From Piscinibacter gummiphilus (GTDB lineage Bacteria > Pseudomonadota > Gammaproteobacteria > Burkholderiales > Burkholderiaceae_C): DNA of 64,000 nucleotides. Within the stretch, counting starts at the first letter, position 1; every line of letters starts with the position of its first letter. Shown here one piece after another: positions 7,455-14,711 of this stretch. The notes below the pieces were generated by a model, which saw only the letters and a program-made list of their open reading frames with translations, had not been told where the DNA came from and did no database searches. The DNA lies in NCBI RefSeq assembly GCF_032681285.1, contig NZ_CP136336.1, positions 124,001-188,000 of the forward strand, given 5' to 3'. The translations under genes and the position numbers were made by a program.

Positions 7455-8495
7455 ATGGACCCGATCAAACTCACTTCGTTTTCCCATGGCGGCGGCTGCG
7501 GCTGCAAGATCGCGCCGGGCGTGCTCGCCGACATCCTTTCGCGCGCGCCGCAGGGGTTGATCCCGCCGGAGCTGATGGTGGGCACCGAGACCGCCGACGA
7601 TGCCGCGGTGTACCGCCTCAACGACCAGCAGGCGCTCGTGGCCACCACCGATTTCTTCACGCCGATTGTCGACGACCCGCGCGACTTCGGCCGCATCGCC
7701 GCCACCAATGCGATTTCCGACATCTACGCAATGGGCGGCACGCCGATCATGGCCCTCGCGCTCGTGGGCATGCCGCTCGACAAGCTGCCGCTCGAGGTGA
7801 TCGGCGCCATCCTCGAAGGCGGCGCCAGCGTGTGCCGCGAGGCCGGCATCCCGATCGCCGGCGGCCACTCGATCGACGTGCTGGAGCCGATCTACGGCCT
7901 GGTGGCGCTCGGCCTCGTGCACCCGCAGCGCGTGCGCCGCAATGCCGATGCGCAGGCCGGTGACGTGCTGGTGCTCGGCAAGCCGCTGGGCGTCGGCATC
8001 CTCTCGGCCGCGCTGAAGAAAGGCCGGCTCGATGCGAAGGGCTATGCCGAGATGCTGCGCCACACCACGCAGCTCAACCGCGTGGGCAGCGTGCTGGCCG
8101 AGATCGATGGCGTGCATGCGATGACCGACGTCACGGGCTTCGGCCTCTTGGGCCATCTGCTGGAGGTGTGCCGCGGCTCCAAGCTGGCGGCCGAGGTCGA
8201 GATGGCGAAGGTGCCCCTCATCGGCACGGCCACCGCGTTTGCGCGCGAAGGCGTGGCCACCGGCGCGTCGGCGCGCAACTGGGCCGGCTATGGCCCGGCG
8301 GTCTCGCTCGATGGTGCGCTCGCGCCGTGGCAGCAGGCGCTGCTCACCGACCCGCAGACGAGCGGCGGCCTGCTGGTCTCGTGCGCAGCCGATGCGGCTG
8401 GCGCGGTGCTCGCGCGCTTCGAGGCCGCTGGCTTCGACGACGCGGCGGTGATCGGCCGGCTGCTGCCCGGCGAGCCGCACATCCGCGTCGCCTGA
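7455..8495 (+). CDS. selD: Selenide, water dikinase (selenophosphate synthase)
   Basis: A 346-residue SelD. With the ATG at 7455 the essential cysteine falls at position 17 in SHGGGCGCKI, the same number as in E. coli SelD; it is Cys, not selenocysteine. Further family features are TTDFFTPIVDDP, ATNAISDIYAMGG, AGGHSID and DVTGFGLLGHL. It makes selenophosphate from selenide and ATP, the selenium donor for SelU and for selenocysteine synthesis. No selA, selB or selC is in this window. A TTG at 7437 is an alternative start with no better ribosome site. It ends 4 bases before a convergent DUF3037 gene. Confidence 0.96.
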   Translation: MDPIKLTSFSHGGGCGCKIAPGVLADILSRAPQGLIPPELMVGTETADDAAVYRLNDQQALVATTDFFTPIVDDPRDFGRIAATNAISDIYAMGGTPIMALALVGMPLDKLPLEVIGAILEGGASVCREAGIPIAGGHSIDVLEPIYGLVALGLVHPQRVRRNADAQAGDVLVLGKPLGVGILSAALKKGRLDAKGYAEMLRHTTQLNRVGSVLAEIDGVHAMTDVTGFGLLGHLLEVCRGSKLAAEVEMAKVPLIGTATAFAREGVATGASARNWAGYGPAVSLDGALAPWQQALLTDPQTSGGLLVSCAADAAGAVLARFEAAGFDDAAVIGRLLPGEPHIRVA

Positions 8496-8499
8496 GGGT

Positions 8500-8898
8500 T
8501 CAGCCCGCGGGTGCGACCCGCACCATGCGCGCGATCAGTTTCTCGAGCGCAAGGTCGAGATCCTCGCAACGGCCGGTGTGCACCGGCGAGGTCTGGATCA
8601 CCGTGCTGCGCGGCGCCACCAGCCAGTCGAAACGCTCGCGCGCCGACAGGTGGCGCAACGCCCCGGCCGCGTCACCACCGGCGCAGATGTCGGGGATGGC
8701 GCGCAGCGTCGCGCGCACCGGCACGAGGTCGAGCCCGGGCGCCAGCGCCAGCACCCGCGCTTCGTCGAGTTCGATCTGCGCCTTCAGGAAGTTCGCGCGC
8801 TTGCACGACACGATGGCGCCAACGTTGACGAACTCGCCGCGCTCCACGCGCGGCACCACGCGCACGATGGCGTAGTCATACGTGTGCAGCGTGGGCAC
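8500..8898 (-). CDS. DUF3037 family protein
   Basis: A 132-residue DUF3037 protein. The family core is visible at the N-terminus (YDYAIVRVVPRVERGEFVNVG) followed by an ALRHLSARERFDWLVAPRSTVIQ-like region and the conserved TSPVHTG. The likely start is a GTG at 8898 inside the 3' end of the HipA-like kinase gene, giving a 23-base overlap and coupled expression. DUF3037 genes are commonly found next to HipA-like kinases; the joint function is not established. No catalytic residues can be named. It is convergent with selD. Confidence 0.82.
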   Translation of the reverse strand: MPTLHTYDYAIVRVVPRVERGEFVNVGAIVSCKRANFLKAQIELDEARVLALAPGLDLVPVRATLRAIPDICAGGDAAGALRHLSARERFDWLVAPRSTVIQTSPVHTGRCEDLDLALEKLIARMVRVAPAG

Positions 8899-9670
8899 GG
8901 GCGGCCTCCTCCATGAAGGCGCGCGGTGCCTGCAGCCGGCGATTGAAGTAGTCGACATAGGCGCGGCGCTGGGCGTCGGGGCCCGAGAAGAACGGGTCGG
9001 GCAGCAACCAGGGCTCGGGGATCAGCGCCACGATCTCGGCGATGCGCTCGGGTGTGAGGGCTGCCGTCATCGCGGCATCGACCTCGTGCAAGCGATTGGC
9101 GAAGGGCAGCAGCACGTGGTCCTTGATCGGCACGAAGGGCTTCACCGCGCGTTGCAGGAAGTCGTCCCAGCTGTGGTGGAAGTAGAGCGCCGCGCCGTGG
9201 TCGATGAGCCAGAGGCCGCGGTGCCACAGCAGCAGGTTGGCGTTGCGCGGCGTGCGATCGATGTTGGTGATGAGGGCATCGAACCACACGATGCGCGAGG
9301 CCAGCTCGCCATCGGGCCGCTCGGCCAGCGGGTCGAAGGTCATCGAGCCAGGCAGGTAGTCGAGCGCGAGGTTGAGACCGCCGCTCGCGCGGATCAGGTC
9401 CTGGATCTCCGGGTCGGGCTCGGTGCGGGCCAGTTCGGCATCGAGCTCCATCAGCACGATCTCGGGTACCGGCAGGCCGAGCGTGCGGGCCAGCTCGCCG
9501 GCCACGAGTTCGGCAATCAGTGCCTTCGGCCCCTGCCCCGCGCCGCGGAACTTGAGCACGTAGAGCCCGTCGTCGTCGGCCTCGACGATGGCCGGCAGCG
9601 AGCCGCCTTCGCGCAGTGGCGTGAGGTAGCGGGTGGCGTGGACGGTGCGCAATGCGGCCATGCGCGGCAT
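8876..9670 (-). CDS. HipA-like kinase domain protein
   Basis: A 264-residue protein of the HipA-like kinase group (the short, single-domain form). The N-terminus RTVHATRYLTPLREGGSLP leads into a lysine-bearing strand YVLKFRGAGQGPKALIAE; catalytic-loop-like residues are in ITNIDRTPRNANLL (Asp and Asn) and a metal-binding IDHGAAL follows. These correspond to the HxxDR-N and DFG-like motifs of HipA. Full-length HipA toxins are about 440 residues, so this one lacks the N-terminal subdomain. No hipB-type antitoxin gene is adjacent; its partner is the overlapping DUF3037 gene. The start may be 9670 or 9661 (two in-frame ATG codons). Toxin activity is not implied. Confidence 0.8.
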   Translation of the reverse strand: MPRMAALRTVHATRYLTPLREGGSLPAIVEADDDGLYVLKFRGAGQGPKALIAELVAGELARTLGLPVPEIVLMELDAELARTEPDPEIQDLIRASGGLNLALDYLPGSMTFDPLAERPDGELASRIVWFDALITNIDRTPRNANLLLWHRGLWLIDHGAALYFHHSWDDFLQRAVKPFVPIKDHVLLPFANRLHEVDAAMTAALTPERIAEIVALIPEPWLLPDPFFSGPDAQRRAYVDYFNRRLQAPRAFMEEAARAHAAHV

Positions 9671-9727
9671 TGTCCCCTGAAGGGCTGGGGCTTCGCAGCG
9701 TGCGCGGAGTCGTGGCAACCTTGCGGC

Positions 9728-10285
9728 ATGCCCGACGCTTCCGACCTCGATTCCCTCTTCGTCAAAGTCTCCGAACTGCTGGTCGCCACCGCCGACACCG
9801 CCGATGCCGACATCGACCGCGCGGTGCCCGAGGTGCTGCACTCGCTGCGCGAGAAGCTGGGCATGGACGTGGTCTTCGTCTCCGAGTTCGTCGACGGCGA
9901 GCGGGTGATGCGCTTCGTCGACAAGGCGGCGGTGGCGCCGCCGGTGCACGTGGGCGACAGCGGCGAGCTGGAGTCGAGCTACTGCCAGCGTGTGGTCGAC
10001 GGGCGCCTGCCCGAGCTGGTGCATGACGCGACCAGGTGGCCCGACCTGCCGCCCACACCCTTCCGCGTGGGTGCGCACCTGAGCACGCCCATCGTGCTGC
10101 CCGACGGCAAGACCTACGGCACGCTGTGCTGCTTCAGCAGTGCGGCCAACGAGCACCTGCGCCGCAAGGACGTCGACACCCTGCGCATGTGCGCCCAGCT
10201 CGTGGCCCGCAAGATCGACAGCGCCGACCGGCGCCGTGTGCCCGAGTGGACGCTCGCGCCGGTGGAGTCGCCGAAGAAGCGTTAA
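9728..10285 (+). CDS. GAF domain protein
   Basis: A 185-residue soluble protein with one GAF domain over about residues 20-165. Typical segments are LREKLGMDVVFVSEF, the ESSYCQRVVDGRLPELVHDA stretch and STPIVLPDGKTYGTLCCFSS. There is no output domain, so it may be a stand-alone sensor or part of a complex. The ATG at 9728 lies 57 bases from the divergent HipA-like kinase start. Its stop overlaps that of the convergent small gene. A much longer upstream frame crosses the kinase gene on the other strand and is a shadow. Ligand unknown. Confidence 0.85.
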   Translation: MPDASDLDSLFVKVSELLVATADTADADIDRAVPEVLHSLREKLGMDVVFVSEFVDGERVMRFVDKAAVAPPVHVGDSGELESSYCQRVVDGRLPELVHDATRWPDLPPTPFRVGAHLSTPIVLPDGKTYGTLCCFSSAANEHLRRKDVDTLRMCAQLVARKIDSADRRRVPEWTLAPVESPKKR

Positions 10286-10491
10286 GGCGCGAGCCGCAGC
10301 AGCGCTTCTTCGCGCCAGTAGTCGACCGCGGCGTACCAGCCCTCCCACACGCAGCCGTTGCAGCCGCGCCCGCAGCAGGTGGTGGGCTCGGGCGGCGGGG
10401 CGCGCAGCACCACGCCGACGGCAAGTGCGCGTTGCTGCAAATCGCTGAACAAGGCCCTTGCGTCGGCCACGCTGGTGATCGGGGTCCACAT
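10282..10491 (-). CDS. Oxidoreductase-like domain protein, Cys-rich
   Basis: A 69-residue protein with the short Cys-rich oxidoreductase-like motif PEPTTCCGRGCNGCVWEGW near the middle, a domain also found in eukaryotic mitochondrial proteins and widespread in proteobacteria. Four cysteines are in a CC-(3)-C-(2)-C arrangement and may bind metal. The ATG at 10491 is preferred because it gives the usual compact domain; an extended start at 10554 would add 21 residues and overlap the next gene's ribosome site. It is convergent with the GAF gene. Function unknown. Confidence 0.75.
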   Translation of the reverse strand: MWTPITSVADARALFSDLQQRALAVGVVLRAPPPEPTTCCGRGCNGCVWEGWYAAVDYWREEALLRLAP

Positions 10492-10547
10492 GAAGGCCGC
10501 GAGGATAGCCGGCCCGTGACAAGATCGCAGCCCCGGAGGTGAGCACG

Positions 10548-11438
10548 ATGGCATGGTTCGACGGATTCGAGGCGAAGCGGTACGAGGTCAACGGCCAGCA
10601 GATCTTTGCCCGCACTGGCGGCCGTGCCGACGGGCCGCCGCTGCTGCTCCTGCACGGCTTCCCGCAGACGCACGTGATCTGGCACCGCGTGGCGCTGCAG
10701 CTGCGTGAGCGCTTCTTCCTCGTGATGCCCGATCTGCGCGGCTATGGCGACTCGTCCAAGCCGCCCGGCGACCCGGAGCATCTCACCTACAGCAAGCGTG
10801 CGATGGCGGCCGACATGGTGGCGCTGATGCGCGCCTTCGGCCACGAACGCTTCGGCCTCGTTGGCCACGACCGGGGGGGCCGTGTGGCGCATCGCCTCGC
10901 ACTCGACCACCGCGACGCGGTGACGAAACTGAGCGTGCTCGACATCGCCCCCACGCTCGACATGTACGACGCGACCGACATGCGCTTCGCGTCGGCGTAC
11001 TACCACTGGTTCCACCTGATCCAGCCCGCGCCGCTGCCCGAACGCATGATCGGCGGCGATCCGCTCTTCTACCTGCGCTGGAAGCTCGGCGGCTGGGGCA
11101 GCGCCGGCATGGGCTACCTGGAGCCCGAGGCGATTGCTGAATACGAACGCTGCTTTGTCGTGCCCGAGAGCATCCACGCGATCTGCGAGGACTACCGCGC
11201 CTCGGCCGGCATCGACCTCGAACACGACCGCGCCTCACGCGCGGCCGGCGAGCGCATCGCCTGCGACACGCAGGTGCTGTGGGGCACGCGCGGCGTGGTG
11301 CACCGCATGTTCAAGCCCATCGAGCTGTGGCAGGCGCAGTGCAGCGGCCGCGTGAGCGGCGAGGCGCTGCCCAGCGGGCACTTCGTGCCGGAAGAAGCGC
11401 CCGCTGAGACGGCGAAGGCGCTGCTCGCGTTCTTTTAG
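10548..11438 (+). CDS. Haloacetate dehalogenase-type alpha/beta hydrolase
   Basis: A 296-residue alpha/beta hydrolase very close in motif pattern to fluoroacetate dehalogenases. The nucleophile is Asp108 in GHDRGGR, with the Arg pair R109 and R112 that binds the substrate carboxylate; the second acid is Asp132, the base His278 in SGHFVPEEAP, and halide-pocket residues His153 and Trp154 follow in YYHWFHLIQPAPLPE. HGFPQTH at 36-42 is the oxyanion segment. These enzymes release halide from haloacetates to give glycolate. Epoxide hydrolase activity is the main alternative but the HW pair and Arg set favour dehalogenase. The ATG at 10548 has GGAGG at 10535-10539; a GTG at 10539 is possible. It appears monocistronic. 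Confidence 0.82.
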   Translation: MAWFDGFEAKRYEVNGQQIFARTGGRADGPPLLLLHGFPQTHVIWHRVALQLRERFFLVMPDLRGYGDSSKPPGDPEHLTYSKRAMAADMVALMRAFGHERFGLVGHDRGGRVAHRLALDHRDAVTKLSVLDIAPTLDMYDATDMRFASAYYHWFHLIQPAPLPERMIGGDPLFYLRWKLGGWGSAGMGYLEPEAIAEYERCFVVPESIHAICEDYRASAGIDLEHDRASRAAGERIACDTQVLWGTRGVVHRMFKPIELWQAQCSGRVSGEALPSGHFVPEEAPAETAKALLAFF

Positions 11439-11449
11439 GACCGCAAGGG

Positions 11450-12607
11450 TCAGGAACGAAGAATGCCGTCCGGCCCGAAGACGCCCAGCTTCACCGCCGT
11501 CGTGCCCACGTAGGGCGCGGCGTTGGTGAAGTTGATCGCCACCTCGCCCACCTCGAAATTGCGCAGCCCGGCCAGCGCATTGCGCAGCTTCTCTCGCGTC
11601 ACATCGCGGCCGGCGCGGCGCAGCGCTTCGGCGATCACCTGCGCGTTGATCCAGCTCTCGAGGCCGAGGCCCGTCGTGGTGAGGCCGGCGGCCTCCATCG
11701 ACGCATGGAAGTTGCGCACCACGGCGAACTTCATCACCTGCGCGCTCGGGAACACCGAGGCCATCGCCAGGCCCTGCAGGTGCTTGCCCAGCCGCTTGGT
11801 GTCGGTGAAGGTGACCGACAAGCCGATCACCGGCAGCCCGGCCGCCTTCTCGCGCAGCGAGAGGATGAGATCGGTGGTGCCGGTGCCGGTGGTGCCGAGG
11901 AACACCGCACCGGCCTTGCTGTCGACGATCTGCTGCGCCGCCTCGGCGTGGTTCTTGCCGTCCACCGCGAGGGCGATCGAGGCCACGGCCTTGAGCTTCT
12001 GCTCGGCCAGCACACGCTGCGTGTTGGCGAGCACCTCCTTGCCGAAGGGGTTGTCGAGGTAGACGACCGCGATGTCCTGCAGGCCCATCTGCACCAGCTG
12101 CTGCACCATGCGGGTGACTTCGTCGGTGTAGCTCGGGCGGATGTGGAAGGTGTTCTTGTACTCGGGCTTGCGCAGCGAGGCCGCGCCGGTGATGGGGCCC
12201 AGCACCGGGATGCCGGCCTTCTCGGTCATCGGCAGGATGGCGCCGTTGTTGGGCGTGCCGATCAGCGACATGAACGCGAGCGCGCTGCCGTCGTCGATCA
12301 TCTTCTTGACGTTCTCGACCGTGCGCGGAGCCTGGTAGCCATCGTCCTTGCTGACGATCTTGAGCTCGCGGCCGTTCACGCCGCCCGCCTTGTTGATCTG
12401 CGCGAAGGCGGCCTGGATGGCCTTGATGTGGTCCTGCCCGGCGTTGCCCAGCGGGCCGCTGAGTGCCGTGGAGTTGCCGATGGTGATCGACTTCGCGGTC
12501 ACGCCGTCTTCGGCGGCCCAGCTCGGCACGACCCAGCCGGCAGCGCCCAGTGCGGCGGCTCCGTGGCTGGCACGGGTTAGGAAATGGCGTCGGTTCAGAC
12601 GGTTCAT
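11450..12607 (-). CDS. Branched-chain amino acid-type ABC binding protein (copy 1)
   Basis: A 385-residue type I periplasmic binding protein of the LivJ-like family. The N-terminus NRRHFLTRASHG followed by a hydrophobic stretch is a Tat-like signal ending at about residue 31 (SWAAEDG). The mature protein has SITIGNSTALSGPLG, NGRELKIVSKDDGYQ and FHIRPSYTDEVTRM. The ATG at 12607 has an AGGAGA ribosome site; the 24 extra upstream codons are unlikely. It lies 83 bases after a paralogue on the same strand, with which it shares nearly all motifs. No Liv permease or ATPase genes are adjacent, so both are orphan receptors. Ligand unknown; aromatic acids or amides are common for this subgroup. Confidence 0.85.
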   Translation of the reverse strand: MNRLNRRHFLTRASHGAAALGAAGWVVPSWAAEDGVTAKSITIGNSTALSGPLGNAGQDHIKAIQAAFAQINKAGGVNGRELKIVSKDDGYQAPRTVENVKKMIDDGSALAFMSLIGTPNNGAILPMTEKAGIPVLGPITGAASLRKPEYKNTFHIRPSYTDEVTRMVQQLVQMGLQDIAVVYLDNPFGKEVLANTQRVLAEQKLKAVASIALAVDGKNHAEAAQQIVDSKAGAVFLGTTGTGTTDLILSLREKAAGLPVIGLSVTFTDTKRLGKHLQGLAMASVFPSAQVMKFAVVRNFHASMEAAGLTTTGLGLESWINAQVIAEALRRAGRDVTREKLRNALAGLRNFEVGEVAINFTNAAPYVGTTAVKLGVFGPDGILRS

Positions 12608-12690
12608 GAAGGCTGTCTCCTGGTATGTAGTTGTGGATCGATGTTCACAGACGCACCCAAACCGACGGTATCCGTTCAAACGTGATCAGT

Positions 12691-13860
12691 TCAAACGCGG
12701 AGCGTCAGGTCGGGGCCCATCACGCCCAGCTTCACCGGCAGGGTGCCCACGTAGGGCGCGGCGGCGCTGAAGTTGATGACGAGTTCGCCCACCTCGAAGC
12801 CGCGGATGCCGGCCAGCGAGGCACGCAGCTTGTCGCGGTTGAGGTCGCGCCCGGCGCGCCTCACACCTTCGATCAGCACGCGGGCGTTGATCCAGCTTTC
12901 CACGGCCGAGCCGGTGGGCGCTTCGAACTTCATCGCGTCCATGTCGGCCTGGTGTTCGCGGATGAGCGCGAATTTCTTGCTCTTGAAGCTCGGGAACACC
13001 GAGGCCATCGCCAGGCCGAGGGCGCGGTCCTTGCCGAGGCGCGGCAGGTCGGTGTAAGTGACCGACAGGCCCACGATCGGGATCGAGCCCATCGCACCGC
13101 GCAGCGCGATCACGAAATCGGTCACGCCCGCGCCGGTGGTGGCGAGGAACACGGCACCGGCACGCGAATCTTCCACGCGCTGCGCCACCTCGGCGGCGTT
13201 CTTGCCGTCGAAGGCCAGGGCGAATTCGCCCGAGGCGGTGAGCTTGGCGGCGGCGAGCGCGGCCTTGCCCTGCGCCAGCACTTCCTTGCCGAAGGGGTTG
13301 TCGAGGTAGACGAAGGCGATGTTCGACAGGCCCATCTTCACCAGCTGCTCGACCATGCGCGTCACTTCCTCGCCGTAGCTCGGCCGGATGTGGAACACGT
13401 TGCGCAGCTGCGGGTTGCGCAGCGCGCCGGAGCCGGTGATCGGGCCCACGAGCGGCAGGCCGGCCTTCTCGATGATGGGCAGCAGCGCGGCGGTGTTGGG
13501 CGTGCCCACTTGCGAGACGAGCGCCATCACCGAGTTCTCGGCCACCATCTGCTTCACGTTCTCGGCCGACTTCGCCGGCACGTAGGCATCGTCCATCGTG
13601 ATCAGGCGCAGCTCGCGGCCATGCACACCGCCGGCGCGGTTGACGGCAGCGAAGGCGGCCTGGATGCCCATCACGTGCTCCTTGCCCGAAGCGCCCAGCG
13701 GGCCGGTCAGCGGCAGCGAGCTACCGAAGGTGATGTGCTTGGAAGACATGGCTTCCACCGCGGCCTGTGAATTCGGCAGCCAGGCGGCCACGCCGAGGGC
13801 GGTGGCGGTCTGGGCGGAGCGGCTGAGGAAGAGGCGGCGATTCATCGTCATGGCGTACAT
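12691..13860 (-). CDS. Branched-chain amino acid-type ABC binding protein (copy 2)
   Basis: A 389-residue paralogue of the protein encoded just downstream. It has an NRRLFLSRSAQTATALG Tat-like signal, then HITFGSSLPLTGPLG, HGRELRLITMDDAY and FHIRPSYGEEVTRM. The two proteins align over their full length and by eye about half of the residues match, pointing to a tandem gene duplication. Starts at 13860, 13851 or 13845 are all possible, since no Shine-Dalgarno is clear upstream. The 250-base region upstream contains an inverted repeat (14028-14064) that may regulate both genes. No other transporter components are nearby. Confidence 0.83.
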   Translation of the reverse strand: MYAMTMNRRLFLSRSAQTATALGVAAWLPNSQAAVEAMSSKHITFGSSLPLTGPLGASGKEHVMGIQAAFAAVNRAGGVHGRELRLITMDDAYVPAKSAENVKQMVAENSVMALVSQVGTPNTAALLPIIEKAGLPLVGPITGSGALRNPQLRNVFHIRPSYGEEVTRMVEQLVKMGLSNIAFVYLDNPFGKEVLAQGKAALAAAKLTASGEFALAFDGKNAAEVAQRVEDSRAGAVFLATTGAGVTDFVIALRGAMGSIPIVGLSVTYTDLPRLGKDRALGLAMASVFPSFKSKKFALIREHQADMDAMKFEAPTGSAVESWINARVLIEGVRRAGRDLNRDKLRASLAGIRGFEVGELVINFSAAAPYVGTLPVKLGVMGPDLTLRV

Positions 13861-14027
13861 CGGAGAAGTTGGAAAGGAACCGGGGCGTGTGTCGGGCCGT
13901 GCTCAGACTTGAGGAGCGTTACGACCCATTACGCTTTTGCTGGTCGGCAGGCTAGTGAGCGAGGCTTCCCAAGCCCCGTCACCTGCGTGACACCGCGCGA
14001 ATTCCATGGCGAGAGTGCGTCTCCGTT

Positions 14028-14064
14028 CACGGTCGTTTGGCACGACTTGCTAAGCACGACCGTG
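14028..14064. repeat. Inverted repeat upstream of the tandem binding-protein genes
   Basis: Perfect 9-base arms CACGGTCGT (14028-14036) and ACGACCGTG (14056-14064) are separated by 19 bases. A second, competing pairing exists inside it: GTCGT at 14032-14036 with ACGAC at 14042-14046. No T tract follows on either strand, so it is not an ordinary terminator. It lies between the META-domain gene and the LivJ-like pair, 168 bases from the latter's start. An operator or a structured leader are both possible. Confidence 0.4.
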
Positions 14065-14110
14065 CGAAAACAACGCTTGGCGTGCCGAAACGGGTGCGGT
14101 GTCGTTCGCA

Positions 14111-14560
14111 TCAGCGGGTGGGCGAAGCGAGGAAGGTGAGCTTGACCACGTCGCCCTGCAGAAGGCTCAGCTGTCGGCCTTCGATGCGGTAGCTGTCGAT
14201 GCTGGCGAGCGTCTGCAGGAAGCGCGCTTCCTGTTGCATGAGCTCGGGCTCGCAGGCCATGCGGGTGGTGGCCAGGGGCTTGAGCGCGAGCGAGGTGCCG
14301 CGCTGGATGTAGCGGCCCTGCAGCGTGTTGCAGCCGGCGAAGCCGCTCAAGTGCTGCGAGGCCGCGCGCAGCGACAGCTGCACCTTGCCCCGCTTGCTGC
14401 TGACGGCGGCGGGTGTGCCGTCGATGGTCTGCAAGGCCCAGCGGGTGTCGCGCAGCGGCGTGTTGGTGGACGGGGCCGAGGCCGGCGCCGCCCACAGCAG
14501 CGGCGTGAGACAGGTGGCGCCGCACAGCAGTGCGAGGCGAGAGAGCAGGAAAGCAGGCAT
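14111..14560 (-). CDS. META domain (HslJ-like) exported protein
   Basis: A 149-residue protein with a signal peptide (MPAFLLSRLALLCGATCLTP onward, cleavage near residue 27) and one META domain. Diagnostic segments are LRDTRWALQTIDGTP, the FAGCNTLQGRY motif around residue 73 and a conserved MACEPELMQQEARFLQTL near residue 103. HslJ of E. coli is a heat-inducible outer-membrane lipoprotein linked to novobiocin resistance; here no lipobox is present, so it is probably periplasmic. It is divergent from the glutamate-synthase-like gene, with 151 bases between starts. The ATG at 14560 is preferred because it places the signal peptide at the very start. Confidence 0.82.
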   Translation of the reverse strand: MPAFLLSRLALLCGATCLTPLLWAAPASAPSTNTPLRDTRWALQTIDGTPAAVSSKRGKVQLSLRAASQHLSGFAGCNTLQGRYIQRGTSLALKPLATTRMACEPELMQQEARFLQTLASIDSYRIEGRQLSLLQGDVVKLTFLASPTR

Positions 14561-14711
14561 GCAGGTTCGCTGGTCGAGGGACCGGGCGAGCATACGGAGG
14601 CAGAAGGGCAGTGTCCATGCCGCTTTTCGCGCAACCCTGCACGCGCGGGCGCGCATACCATCGCGCGACGACGCGCCCGCCGACGAGGGCCGCGAGGGAA
14701 ACGAGGGAACC

